From: Euglena gracilis
Taxonomy: Eukaryota > Euglenida > Euglenophyceae > Euglenales
Direction: 5' to 3'
Length of the DNA: 64,000 nucleotides
Assembly (NCBI GenBank): GCA_039621445.1
Contig: CP154954.1
Span: 7,876,634-7,940,633 of the forward strand
Position 1 is the stretch's first letter, and every line of letters begins with the position of its first letter. The translations under genes were made by a program, and so were the position numbers. Below, one piece after another: positions 53,687 through 64,000 of the stretch. The notes under the pieces are model-generated. The model searched no databases and was not told the DNA's origin. It saw nothing but the letters and a program-made list of their open reading frames with translations.

Positions 53687-53859
53687 GTCTAAAGAAAAAA
53701 CCAAATGATGATGACCACGATCAAAAGACCAGAGACAATTCGACCAAGAAATTTCCGCGGAAAGAATGCCCAGTTCGCGAAATTGTATGGCAATTATTAT
53801 CCTTTCCTCGCCCAGCCATTTTTTTTGTTTGTTGTGAGTGAAGACACTATTGAGTGTCG
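53687..53859. promoter_or_regulatory. Short bidirectional promoter between IFT52 and the surface-protein gene
   Basis: Only 173 bp separate the two divergent start codons, so both promoters and both 5' leaders must lie here or overlap the first exons. Two palindromes with CG cores stand out: TTTCCGCGGAAA at 53752-53763 and TTCGCGAA at 53774-53781. I see no clear TATA box. The palindromes are seen; their role as binding sites is inferred. Confidence 0.6.
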
Positions 53860-56800
53860 ATGAATGAAGAGCCCATTGTTCGGGGGGATCCAAAATCGCA
53901 TGAAGAGAAGGATGAAGAAAAAGGCGGGAAGCCAATAATCCTTTTCAATGCTTGCAAGAAGGAGGTGTGGAGCGTTGGAGGTTGGCGTAAGAACTATTTC
54001 GAAGATGTGTCCCCAGCATGAAGCGCGTCCTCATTTTTATCTGCCCTTTTCTCAGATGTACACTGCAGCCCAAGGTTACAGGCAGCTTAATCGGAAGCTC
54101 AAATCAACGTACAAAGTTGACTTGTATGCCCCACTGCTTTGTTCACTCCATTTAAAGCGCTTAGCAGGAACCAATTCTGGGGTGGGGTCCGTCCCGCCTC
54201 CTATGTTGGGGTGTTGCATGTCTCGGCATCTGACTTGAAAATGGATTGAATTATCCCTGCTTGAAGATCATCTGTCTCCCTGTACTGCGGGGTGGGGGAC
54301 GGGTCCGGCACTTATCTGTCATCCCACAACGGACCCCCCTTTCGGTTTTCCTACGACGCCCCGTTAGCTGTCAGATTACCTTTGACATTGGCCCGTACCT
54401 TGCCCACAAAGGCGGCAGACAGGCAGGGGGAAAGAAGACAACAGGTCTTCCTGAACACAGAGAGGGAGGGTGATTTGCCCAAACTTCGATAATTCGGAAA
54501 AAATCGCCTTGTTTGAAGTCATTTCGGATAATTTTTTGACCCCATGTCTATCTGACTTAGTTTTCCCTTGCGGGCGTCCAACTGCAGCCTGGTCTTGGGA
54601 GATCAGGCAATGGACTTTGGTCATTTTTGCGAGGGGGCTTCTTCTGAGTATGGGGGTGTTTGATGGTTGGGTTGGGAGGCTAGGCACAGCGTGGGGGGGG
54701 GGGGCTGGCTGCGGCGCGGGGGGGGGGGGGGAGGGGGGGAGGGGGGGTCCGAGGGGGGGAGGGGGGTCCGAGGTCCCAAAATCGGTGTTTTTCGGGTCCA
54801 AAAAGTGGTCATTTTTGGCCATTTTTTTTACCATTTTTTTTTCAAAAAAAATGCTTTTTGGCCACGCACGGAGCACGCAACCCCAAATTTGTCCAGAAAT
54901 GTCATTTTGGGCCATTTTTGGGCCTCAAAAAGTCGGATTTTTCCCGAATTTTTTTTCTTGGGGAAGCTGGGCACAGTGGGGGGAGGGGGGTGTCGAGGGG
55001 GGGGGGCGAGCGGCTGTGCAGGGGCCGCGGGGGGGGGAGGGTCCCAGACCCCCCCCCGAGCAGCGCGCCTAGCCCCTGCTTATCTGTTATTCTATGACCC
55101 CCCTTTCAGTTACCCTATGACTCCTTCTCTTCCTCTTCCGGGGTAGTGTTGTAAACTGGGTTAGGGTCAGGAGTTGTCATTGTGAACCCCATTCAAGTTC
55201 AGTGTTTGAACCTTCAGGGGCGTCCCGAGCCCCCCCCCCCCCCTCTACCTCCCCCAAATGGTGAACTTCAGTGGTGGAGTTCAACGAAATGGTCATTTTT
55301 GCAAAAAAAAAAATAGGCACAACATTTCACACATCAAAACTTCACCCTGCCTGGACCGGCGGCCTGGCCGACAGCTGTGGGCCGGCAAATGGGGTGTTTT
55401 TTTGTCCTGGCATTCAGTTGTGGGGGGAATCAAAATAACATTTGACAGGGCTTTTAAGGGATTGGACACCATTTTGGAGATATTTTGATAATTTCGATTT
55501 TTGGGACCAGTCCCAAAAAACCTAAAACGGGCTGTATTTGGGGTCAGGCGCGCAGCTGGCCCTTGGCCTGAACAGGTTGATTCAAGATCTAGGGCTTGAT
55601 TTTTAGTTCCCCTGTGAATTCCCCAAACATTCTTTTGTTAGGAGCAGTCGGCTGGCTCAACAGTCTAATATCCAATTTTCTGCTGTACATACAGTCTACA
55701 ATGCCCCCCCCTTACTGTTCCCCTCCTTGGTGTTCCCATTGGGGAGATAGGAACAGCACTGTCAGGGCACTTTTTGTTTAGGGTTAAAAACGGAAAATTT
55801 TGGTTGGTTCCACGTGCTCTGCTTCCCATCAAACACCAAACCAACACCGGGGTGGGCATTGGAGGTGCATTTTTCAAGCATGTGAAGGCTTCATTTTGCC
55901 ATTTTAAGTGACCTTTTAGGTCTAGCTTGGCTGGTCAGTTCCATGGGAACAGTAAGGGGGGCAGTGTCCTCCCTTGCTGTTCAGTAAGTGTTCGCTGCAC
56001 GACCGCCACCTAACTCCAACCCTAACCCAAACCCAAACCCTGATCCGACCCTGACCCCGACCCTGACCCTAACCCGACCCAAACCCTAACCCGACCCGAA
56101 CCCGACCCTGACCCTAACCCCGTTCCAAGAACCAAAATTCGACTCTGCCGTTGGGGGTGGCGGTCGTGCAGCGAACAAGAATCTGCTGTCCCCCCCCCTT
56201 TGCTGTTTCCATGGTCCCAAGAGGGGGCCATAGGACGGGAACAGTGAGGGGGGGCATGGTAATGTACATACGGCGGGGACGCCAATTTGTGGTCCAATTT
56301 AGACACATGCAACTTGGGCAAAAATCGAAAACCGTGCAGGAAAGAAACTGGTGGCCCATTAGTCTGGAGGCTGCCATCTGTTCACAACTATTCTTTTTGG
56401 GCATGAACAATTAATCCTGTTCAGGGGTCCCGAACGAATCATCGACATTGTCCCAACAGTCCCAACCTTATTAGGAGGTCCCCCCAAAACCCCCCAAACC
56501 CCCATTTTTTCACGCCTTCCAAAGTTTCAACATTTTCTCAAAATTTTGATTTTGAGAGGGTTTTGAAGCAAAAAATGCCATTGAAAATGCAAAAAAAAAT
56601 TCCAAGAGAAAAAATGCCAGTAAAATTTAACTGTGCCAAAATTTGGTCCAAGTTTTTTGACCTTTTTTCACCCTCCTCCTAAAAACTACCATTTTTCAAC
56701 CTGGTTTTCTAATATTTTTTTTCACATACGGTTTTCATTCTCCCCTCCTCTCCACAAACCACCGCTCACCCTGGGGACCCCCCCAGGGGGTCCAGCGCTG

Positions 56801-59800
56801 GACCCACACACCCGCCTTCCCCTCCTGGGGGGGGTCGAAATTGCCCCAACCCCCCCAACCCAACCCCCCCCCCAAAGTAAGACCCCCCAAAACAAGACAC
56901 CCCCTGAGAATCCAAAAAGTACCCCCCCCACATGAGACCCCCTCGGGATTTTTTGTGGGAATCAAAAGTTCATGCTGAAAAATGCGGAAAGAAGGAAAAC
57001 TGCTGATACGAGAACTGTGTCCATAACACCGGTTCGGGAGTGAAGCCGTGGGACAGAATACCGGTTTGGGCTGCCGCCCAAACCGGTATTCTGTCCCACG
57101 GCTTCACACGCCCGAACCGGTGTTATGGACACAGTTGTTGAAACCGTGTTTTAGGGGCTCTAACTTCCCGCCCGAACCGGTGTTCATGAACGCACGGTCA
57201 TTTGTGACTCCTCCATGCAGATTTCTTCTAAATGTACGCCGGCCAGGTTGTTGTTGTTGTTGCCGTCTCACTAATGCGCTGCCCCAACCCCCCACACCAG
57301 CTGAATTTTTTGGTTTAGAGGCTGCCGCCGCACCTCAGACAATAGCAGAAGGCCACAAACTTTTGTTTGGGGACACGTTTGTCGACAGTTGCCCCAGTGG
57401 TGGACTTGCAAAAAAACAAAATAGTTGCTCCTGTCACTTGCCCTGGCACTTTGCGTGTGCTAGGTTAGTCCTGCCTCCCCGTTATGGCTCCTGGGTGTGT
57501 CCCGACTGTAAATAAGTGGCCTTTGGCTGCCTCGGAGCAATACGTTTGCCATCGTGTAATTGCCACGGTTGTGGCACTAACCTGTTTGCCTAGCACACAT
57601 ACCCCTCCGCTGTGTGTTCCAAAAACGTTCGTCCAAGGATGCACCGTATCAGGCCTGTGATTGGTGACTCATGTTGCTCTATGTTATGTTGTCCCAAGTT
57701 TCCTCAAAATCTCGTCTTCCCGCCCGAACCGGTGTTCTATAACACAATTTCAGGCGGGAAATTTCCCGCCAGAACTGGTGAACGCCGGTTCGGGCGGGAA
57801 GCCAGAGCCCCAAAACACGGTTTCAAAACACGTGGATGTTTCGAAAAGAAACTTACGGAAAATTGCAGAAACTGCGAAAAGTAATGGACAGCAATCCCCT
57901 TGAATACATGAAAAAGCGTTGGGGCATCCCAAATGCGATTACTGCTGATGGACGCAGATCATTGCGAAAACATTTTGGAAATAAGGAATAAGGAGTGTCT
58001 CCACATACAGAGTTTCAGGCGTAAAATCAGATCCCCCACTCCACGGTTTCAACACCTTGTCTCATGTCCCCCCCCCCCCGAACGGTGCAGATGACCCATG
58101 GGGACCCACATGGACCATGCTGCTTGCTCTCCTGCCCTGAGGCTTTGTCACCCCCCAATTTGGAAAAAAATGCTCTTTTGACATTGCGACCTTTTGGGTG
58201 ATTAGTTTCTGAACCTTTCTCAAAGTTTCCAGAATTCAATTTCCCAAAAAATTTTGGCCCTTCGAGTCGAAACCCATACCTGGGCATCTGGCCTGGGTTA
58301 AGGGTATCACACCTGGCGTCTGAAATGTTTGTCCATGGCTGGCAAAAACATTTGCCCCAACCTGTCAAAAAGTTTGCCCTGCGCCCTCAAATAAAAATGC
58401 CCAAATTTTTTGCACTGTGCCCCAAAAATATTTGCACATGTTGCGAAAAATTTTGCACTCTGCCATTTTATTTTCGTTCAATGAAAAAAGCCTTACACTG
58501 GACAATGGAAAAAGGTCCACGCCAATTGAAGTCAAAGGGCAACTGTGAAAAACACCCGATCCAAGTGCAAAAATTTTGGGAACGGAGGCAAATATTCTGG
58601 GGATAAGGTTCAAACATTTTTGAGATAAGACGCAAACAAATTGACAGGAAGTGCAAAAAATATGGTGTGAAGTGTGAAAAAAAATTCGAAATGGGAATTT
58701 GGCAAGATATTCTATCAAATTAGGCATGCGCGGCCTTCACTGGTTAACCATCCATCCATCGAGCGGTTAATTAACTGGCCCAAGAAATGGTCAACCGGTT
58801 AAATGGTTAACCATCAAACCCTGTCTTCAATTGAAGGTTTTGTCCCCCTATTTGCATATTTTTCCCCACCACCCCAGGAACAAGGATGAGGTGTCGATTG
58901 ACTCCCTGAAAAAAGCCAGCTTGGTGGTGTTCGCCGGGCCACGGGAGAAGTTCTCCGAGCAAGAGCTGGCCGCCATCAAGGAGTACCTGGCCGGCGGCGG
59001 CAGCGTCCTGCTCATGCTGGCGTCGGGAGGCGACCCCCGGTTCAACACCAACCTGAACGCCCTGCTGGAGGAGTGGGGGATCACGTTCAACGGCGACTCC
59101 GTCGTGCGAACTGTGTATTACAAATATTTTCACCCCAAGGTGTGCCAAGTGACACTGTCTTCAGGGGAGGGATTTCTTTGTCTTTTTTGTGCGTTTTTCA
59201 ATTTTGGCAAAGTTTGTGGGGTTCTTTTGCATTTTGTTTGTATTTTTTTGCCTTTTCTCCTGGCGATTTTTCAATTTCTGTTGGGAAAATTTTTGGTTCT
59301 CGAAAAATTCGATGTTTGGACCTCTTTTCCGGTTGAACAGTGCCAGCACAAAGGGTGATCACGTGGATCTTTGAGCCATCATGCCCAAATCACTGTGCTG
59401 TCTCCAGTCATTTTGAACTCTGCCTCCGCTACTACCTTGCAAGGCACCTTGCCCACGTAACTGCAATATCAGGGCGATGTACCACGGTTGCCACCGCGGT
59501 GTGGGAACTTCCAAAATATTCAAGCAGATCACAAGCTGTGCTGTCTGTTCTGACAATGAACGGGTTGGCTTGTCAACTGATGCCCGCTGTCTTTCCACAG
59601 GAAGTGTGCATCACTAATGGGATTGTGAACCGTGAATTGAACAGAGCTGCAGGTGTGTATTCCTCCAGGCAACTGCCGACTGCTGGTGGTTGGGTGATAC
59701 CTCTGGAGTGGATGATGCCAGCCCCCCCCCCCCCCCCCGGCACCAAAGTTGCAGGGGAACTCCTCAAGGGTCGCCTGGGTTGACCCTCTTGGGGGGGGGG

Positions 59801-60907
59801 GGGTATTATGGACTCACCCAAATGGCGGAAGGACTCCCAGGGGCAGAGCGCAGCTGATTAAACACCCCAAGTATTGATTTGATTGGTTTGATTTTCCCCT
59901 CGCCCTCTCTCAGGGAAGAATATTCCAGGCTCTTACATACTCAATGCATCGCAAGGCTTGTCAGCCTCGCAGCAGACTGCCCTCTTGGCACAACAAAGCT
60001 CCCAAAGTTCCAGGTGTTTGGATCAACGTCTGGTGTTCACATCAAAATGAAAGATCAATCAATTATTTTTTATGGGGGATTCCAACACGGGGTGTGGCAC
60101 CCCATGTACTTTCCAGGGGAGGGGGGGGGGCGTCTTTTTTTGCTCCTTTTGTGTTTTTCGAGTGTGGCAAAATTTGCATTTTGCGTTTTTTTTGCATTTT
60201 TTTTTTGGAGCAATTTTCCGATTTTTTCTGGAAAATTTTCTCAACTCTGAAAAATTTTGACCCCAATCTATTTTGCCTTTTTGCAATTTTTTTTTGGTCA
60301 ACATGATGCACATTTAAAAATTCCCCGGTAGAGGTGAAAAATTTAAATTAATAAGAAATGATATTGATATTATTTTTACTATTTATGTTATTATATAATA
60401 TTAATAAAATATTAATATTAATATATTAATCATTAATAATATTTAATGTCCTCTCCAGCAAAAGTGCACACCTTGGGGGATCTCCTGAAGGATTTTATAT
60501 GCACGTTGCATTTTTTGCGGTTTTTTGTGTCAGTTGTTGTTGCGGGTAGTCGAAAATTATTCTGCCACTCCACAGAAGTTTTTCATTGCAAAATGCTTTG
60601 ACAGTCCCCCCCCCCCAACTTCTTTTTGTGGCCAGACGTTGGTTGCCCATCCTGGCTCCCAGGGGCAAGAAGGGAACAGGTTTTCACGTGCATGAAGTGA
60701 TCGATTTGAAATCTTATTGTTCCTCCGCCCCCCCCCCCCTCTCACCCTCCCTCCTTAGTCTCTCCCTCCCTCTGCCTCTGCAGCCTGACATTCGTCTATC
60801 CCTATGGTTGCTCCCTCAATGTGCAAAAACCAAGTATCCCCATCCTGTCTTCGGGGTACATTGCATATCCACTGAACCGACCTGTTGGAGCGGTGCATGA
60901 ATACAAG
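53860..60907 (+). CDS. IFT52: Intraflagellar transport protein 52, N-terminal half (6 exons, continues past the window)
   Basis: Exons: 53860-53964, 54056-54123, 58878-59139, 59601-59652, 59914-60013 and 60784-60907. All introns are GT-AG and phases agree at every junction (0,2,0,1,2,0). The start ATG has an in-frame TGA at 53851. The ~237 visible residues match the IFT52 GIFT region: ILFNACKKE near the N-terminus, then AGPREKF, LLEEWGI, VVRTVYYKYFHPK, GIVNRELNRAAGK, and LTFVYPYG with IAYPLNRP. IFT52 is a core IFT-B subunit that binds other IFT-B proteins and is needed to build cilia. The family is usually about 430-450 residues, so the C-terminal half lies beyond intron 6, which is over 3 kb. 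Exon 1 adds an acidic/lysine-rich leader of ~25 residues, and exon 5 encodes a Gln/Ser-rich insert after the AAGK motif. Intron 2 (4,754 bp) is full of repeats. Confidence 0.93.
56013..56130. repeat. Telomere-like CCCTAA/CCCTGA tract
   Basis: About 18 units mixing CCCTAA, CCCGAA, CCCTGA and CCAAA. It is an interstitial degenerate tract inside IFT52 intron 2, not a chromosome end. Confidence 0.8.
57013..57136. repeat. Near-perfect 124-bp palindrome
   Basis: Arms AACTGTGTCCATAACACCGG... and their complement meet at TTTGGGCTGCCGCCCAAA. One 2-base indel only. Should extrude as a long hairpin. Confidence 0.9.
57139..57832. mobile_element. ~690-bp element with 50-bp inverted ends and a PHD-like frame
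   Basis: GAAACCGTGTTTTAGGGGCT...CCCGCCCGAACCGG at left is inverted at 57773-57832. Inside, a plus-strand frame ending at 57515 carries NSCSCHLPWHFAC and GSWVCPDCK, the second half of a PHD-type zinc finger. Probably a transposon remnant in IFT52 intron 2, not part of IFT52. Confidence 0.5.
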
Positions 60908-61081
60908 GTACGATTCTTTGTGTGTGTGTTTTTGATTTATAGTTTCGTCACGTATACCAACCCGCAGCACATACCAAAAAAGACAACAACTCTGGAAGCA
61001 ATATTCAAGAAGAAGTGTCCGAAGTGTGGATGAGGGTTGTCTTCCCATCATATAAATATCATGTGTTCAGTTCTTGGTTTC

Positions 61082-61530
61082 ACACAGTCCCAAAAATTAG
61101 TTAATTAATTAGTTAATTGAAAAAAAAATGTTAAAATACTGCCACAGAGCAATGGAAACCCGCGAAGTCACAAACTCTGAAACGGGAATGAACCTGAAAT
61201 GGAAGACGAAATGAGTTCCAGCCATTCCTTGAACGTTTCTATGGAAACCAGGCTTTTGCTTCTTTTTTTTTTTGCTATTTGGTTGCAATTTTGTCAATAT
61301 TTGCCAAACTTAACAAATTTTGGGGTTCCATTATTTCCCAATCTCTGAAAGGAAATTTTTTCAAATGAGAAATTTTTGAACCTTGGGCTTACTTGAGATC
61401 AACTTTTTTGTCAGTTTCTTGCCATATTCAAATTTTTTTTTCACCACATCCGAGTTCAACTGCAAAATGACAAAGATTGCCAGAAGGGAAATGAACACAT
61501 CAGTACAAATTTCAACCATGTCCCTCGCAT
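61082..61530 (+). other. IFT52 intron 6, start
   Basis: AT-rich sequence with no further IFT52 exon recognised. The remaining IFT52 exons must lie beyond 64000 or be too diverged to see. Confidence 0.4.
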
Positions 61531-61728
61531 ATTGCCAATGCACTTCAATCTGCAGCTCATTCTCGACGACGATGCCATGGCAATTCTGCCAACACCAGTG
61601 TTTGTTATTAATAGTTTGGCCACTGGTAGGGACAGAGGGGAAGATGGCGGGCCCACTGGGGGAGATTTTGGGTCGCAGAAGCCCAGATTCAGGGAAAGCC
61701 AGCCCCGAGGGTTGTCAGCGGGAGTGGC

Positions 61729-63199
61729 AGGCATTATTTTTTTTTAAGGCGAGATTTCTCAAAAAATTTTAAGGCATTTTTTAAGGTTTTTTAAGGTTTT
61801 TTAAGGTTTTTTGAGGAATTTTAAATTTTTTTAAGGTTTTTTAAGGCATTTTTTTCCTCAGGTAAAATCTCAGACCCCGAAGATGGCCCGATGGCTTCAG
61901 ACTCCTGTGGCTTTGGAACGCCCAAGGAAGAAGCGTCGGGCGAAGCATGGGATCAGGGCGGTCCATGAGGGACTGTTATTGCCATTTTAGGCATTTTAGG
62001 AATTTTAGGCCATTTTAGCTATGGGTTCCTGCATATGGGTCCCAAAATGGGTCAAAAAAAAACACCCGGCGCCAAAGGCGCCGGAAAAATTATTTCGGGT
62101 CCAAAACTGCCCTGGAGGGGCAGTCCTTAAGGGGCAGTTAACTAAAAAAAAAAACCCGTCCCTGATGGACCGCCCTGACCCGTGCACCCACACCGGATAG
62201 CCTCATGAACACTGACAAAATCATCCAACTTTTTCATGTGAGCAATACCAAACGCGTGCCCATGCAGTGTGCCGCCATACACATTGCTCAAAACCTTGTT
62301 GCATGGATACAGAGTGGGTCACCTCGAAACGCGAAACTCGAAACCATCCATTTTTTTCATTGCAATTACTTTAAATTTCTGACCCTATTCAGGACATTTG
62401 CGTGCCTGTTGGCCTTAAATGGCCTAAAATGGCCTCAAATGGGGAAATTTTGGGGCTTGACCATAGGTGCTTGCCAAGGTTGACTGCTTGTTTTTTTTTT
62501 GAAACAAAAAAATGTTTTTTTTTAAATATGTGTTTAAAAAAAAGGCAACAAACAAAAGTCTGGAAAAATTTGAAAACGTCACTTTTTGATGACAAAAAAT
62601 TACTTTAGACCTTTTTCCTCAAAAAATGGCCATTAAACTCCCTCAAACCCCCATTTTTCACACCTTCCAAAAAACCTTTGAGATTTTTTAGTCAAAATCA
62701 ACATTTCTCAAAATTTTAATTTTGAGAGATTTTGGAAGCAAAAAAATGCCACTGAAAATCCAAAGAATTTCCAAGGGAAAAAATGTCAGTAAAATTTGAC
62801 TGTTCCAAAATTGGTCCCATTTTTTTGACCTCATTTTTTGACCCCCCTCCTAAAAACTAACAGTTTTCATCCCTAAAATTTTGGTGATTTTTTTGGAGGA
62901 AAATGTAATTTTCCATCAAAAAACCAACCATGCATTTTGGGTTCATTTTTCAACGTAATTTTCAAAAAAATTTCCCCTGCCAAAATCCCCTTTTCCTTAA
63001 TTTTTGGTTGAAGTGTATGAGGACAGGATTTTTAAGGTTTTTTAAGGTCATCACGGGGAAGAAAAAACTTCCCCGGGGTGATTTTTTAAGGTTTTTTAAG
63101 GTTTTTTAAAGTTTTTTAAGGCATTTTGGCAAAAAAAAATTTAAGGTTTTTTAAGGTTTTTTAAGGTTTTTTAAGGCGCCTTAAAAAATAATAATGCCT
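61729..63199. mobile_element. 1.47-kb element with 23-bp terminal inverted repeats
   Basis: Ends AGGCATTATTTTTTTTTAAG (61729 on) and TTAAAAAATAATAATGCCT (to 63199) are inverted with about two mismatches. It interrupts a repeat unit that is intact at about 63893. Inside are TTTTTTAAGG arrays at both ends (direct orientation) and a CCATTTTAGG array. No transposase recognised. Confidence 0.75.
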
Positions 63200-64000
63200 G
63201 CTTGCGAGGACAAGCAGCAATTCAATTCTACTTTGAGGTGCAGTTGGAGGGGGTTGGGGTGAGGATTCTCTGGGGCAGCATACTCTCTCCAGAATGCGGT
63301 GTCCCGGCGGATGTGGTTGCAGCGAGCCGTTTGGACCCAAAAGCAGTGGCTGGGCGTCGTGCCTGGTGCCCATCCATTCGTTGCAGGGGCCGAGATAGCA
63401 GCGTGCACACCGCGGAACCCTCCACTTCTCGGAAACCCCACAGAATGCGGTGTCCCGGCGGATGTGGTTGCAGCGAGCCGTTTGGACCCAAAAGCAGTGG
63501 CTGGGCGTCGTATCTGGTGCCCATCCATTCGTTGCAGGGGCCGAGATAGCAGCGTGCACAGCGCGGAACCCTCCACTTCTCCACATTTATCCTGCCTGGT
63601 TTTTCCCCCCGCTTTGCGGTTTGTGTGACAAGAGTTACGCCGGTTATGGGGTGGGAAAATGCACGCACCAAACCGATTTTTGAGCATGCCCCACGCAGCT
63701 TGCCAATGCACTTCAATCTGCAGCTCATTCTCGACGATGATGCCATGGCAATTCTGCCAACACCAGTGTTTGTTATTAATAGTTTGGCCACCGGTAGGGA
63801 CAGAGGGAAAGGTGGCGGGCCCGCTGGGGGAGATTTTGGGTCGCCCAGATTCAGGGAAAGCCAGCCCCGAGGGTTGTCAGCGGGAGTGGCTGCGAGGACA
63901 AGCAGCAAGTCAATTCTATTATGGGGTGCAGTAGAAGGGGGTTGGGGTGAGGATTCTCTGGGACAGCATACTCTTCAGAATGCGGTGTCCCGGCGGATGT
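63200..64000. repeat. ~700-bp tandem repeat with a 151-bp internal duplication
   Basis: TGCGAGGACAAGCAGCAA starts copies at 63203 and 63891. Within the first, AGAATGCGGTGTCCCGGCGG starts a 151-bp unit at 63291 and again at 63442. A further partial copy is at 61530-61728. Both strands are open over parts; no family recognised. Confidence 0.85.

Larger units (their letters stand above)
54124..58877 (+). other. IFT52 intron 2 (4.75 kb) and its contents
   Basis: Starts GTATGC and ends CCCCAG. Contains G-run blocks (54690-54780, 54975-55070), a ~50-bp direct repeat (CTTATCTGT-CC at 54312 and 55079), a telomere-like tract, inverted-repeat elements, and the short inverted repeat TGGTTAACCAT / ATGGTTAACCA at 58741-58813. 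Confidence 0.75.

Noticed and set aside
56013-56130. True telomere
   Set aside because: Units are degenerate (CCCTAA, CCCTGA, CCCGAA) and the tract is inside an intron with unique sequence on both sides.
60908-61034. Extension of IFT52 exon 6 through GTACGA
   Set aside because: Residues after the lysine at 60907 no longer match IFT52, and a good GT donor is present there.
61858-61973. Possible exon after TCCTCAG with PRKKRR-like basic motif
   Set aside because: Lies inside the 1.47-kb repeat element, does not match IFT52, and two frames are equally open.

Overview
This is nuclear DNA from a flagellated, probably unicellular eukaryote; I cannot place the lineage. GT-AG introns, an intraflagellar-transport gene, extracellular eukaryotic domains (Lin-12/Notch, thrombospondin type 3), very long introns full of microsatellites and MITEs, and about 8% visible coding sequence all point that way. 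Most long open frames are artefacts of G/C runs, CA/GT repeats and CATA repeats.

Two genes explain nearly all recognisable coding sequence. They are divergent, with 173 bp between their start codons. On the plus strand, IFT52 begins at 53860. Six exons, in continuous phase, give the first ~237 residues (the GIFT half), and the gene runs off the right edge. On the minus strand, a huge gene begins at 53686 and runs leftward for at least 53 kb. It encodes a predicted secreted modular protein, in order: signal peptide (53.7 kb); a choice-of-anchor-A-like adhesive domain (51.8-43.9 kb); a middle region with six Lin-12/Notch (LNR) exons alternating with Ala/Pro/Thr/Ser linker exons (41-22 kb); a long run of duplicated Ala/Pro-rich linker exons (20.4-6.6 kb); and thrombospondin type 3 (TSP3) calcium-binding repeats (3.0-0.8 kb). 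Almost all exons after the first domain are phase 1-1, and LNR exons are exactly 105 nt, so they can be duplicated without breaking frame. Joining all pieces into one transcript is inference from order, strand and phase.

The introns are a graveyard of small non-autonomous DNA transposons. Several hAT-like families (ends CAGGG or CAGGC, 8-bp target duplications) can be delimited to the base, one with an empty site nearby. One MITE sits inside a linker exon, and two LNR exons share an old insertion at the same base. A 3.9-kb foldback element with a 9-bp target duplication carries about 43 copies of a ~72-bp telomere-like minisatellite. Many linker exons have a GT repeat starting at the 5' splice site itself.

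The right edge (61.5-64.0 kb) is a ~700-bp tandem repeat, one copy of which is interrupted by a 1.47-kb element with terminal inverted repeats. No tRNA, rRNA or CRISPR array was seen. Because IFT52 and the surface-protein gene share a very short promoter region, the surface protein may be made during cilium assembly; this is a hypothesis.
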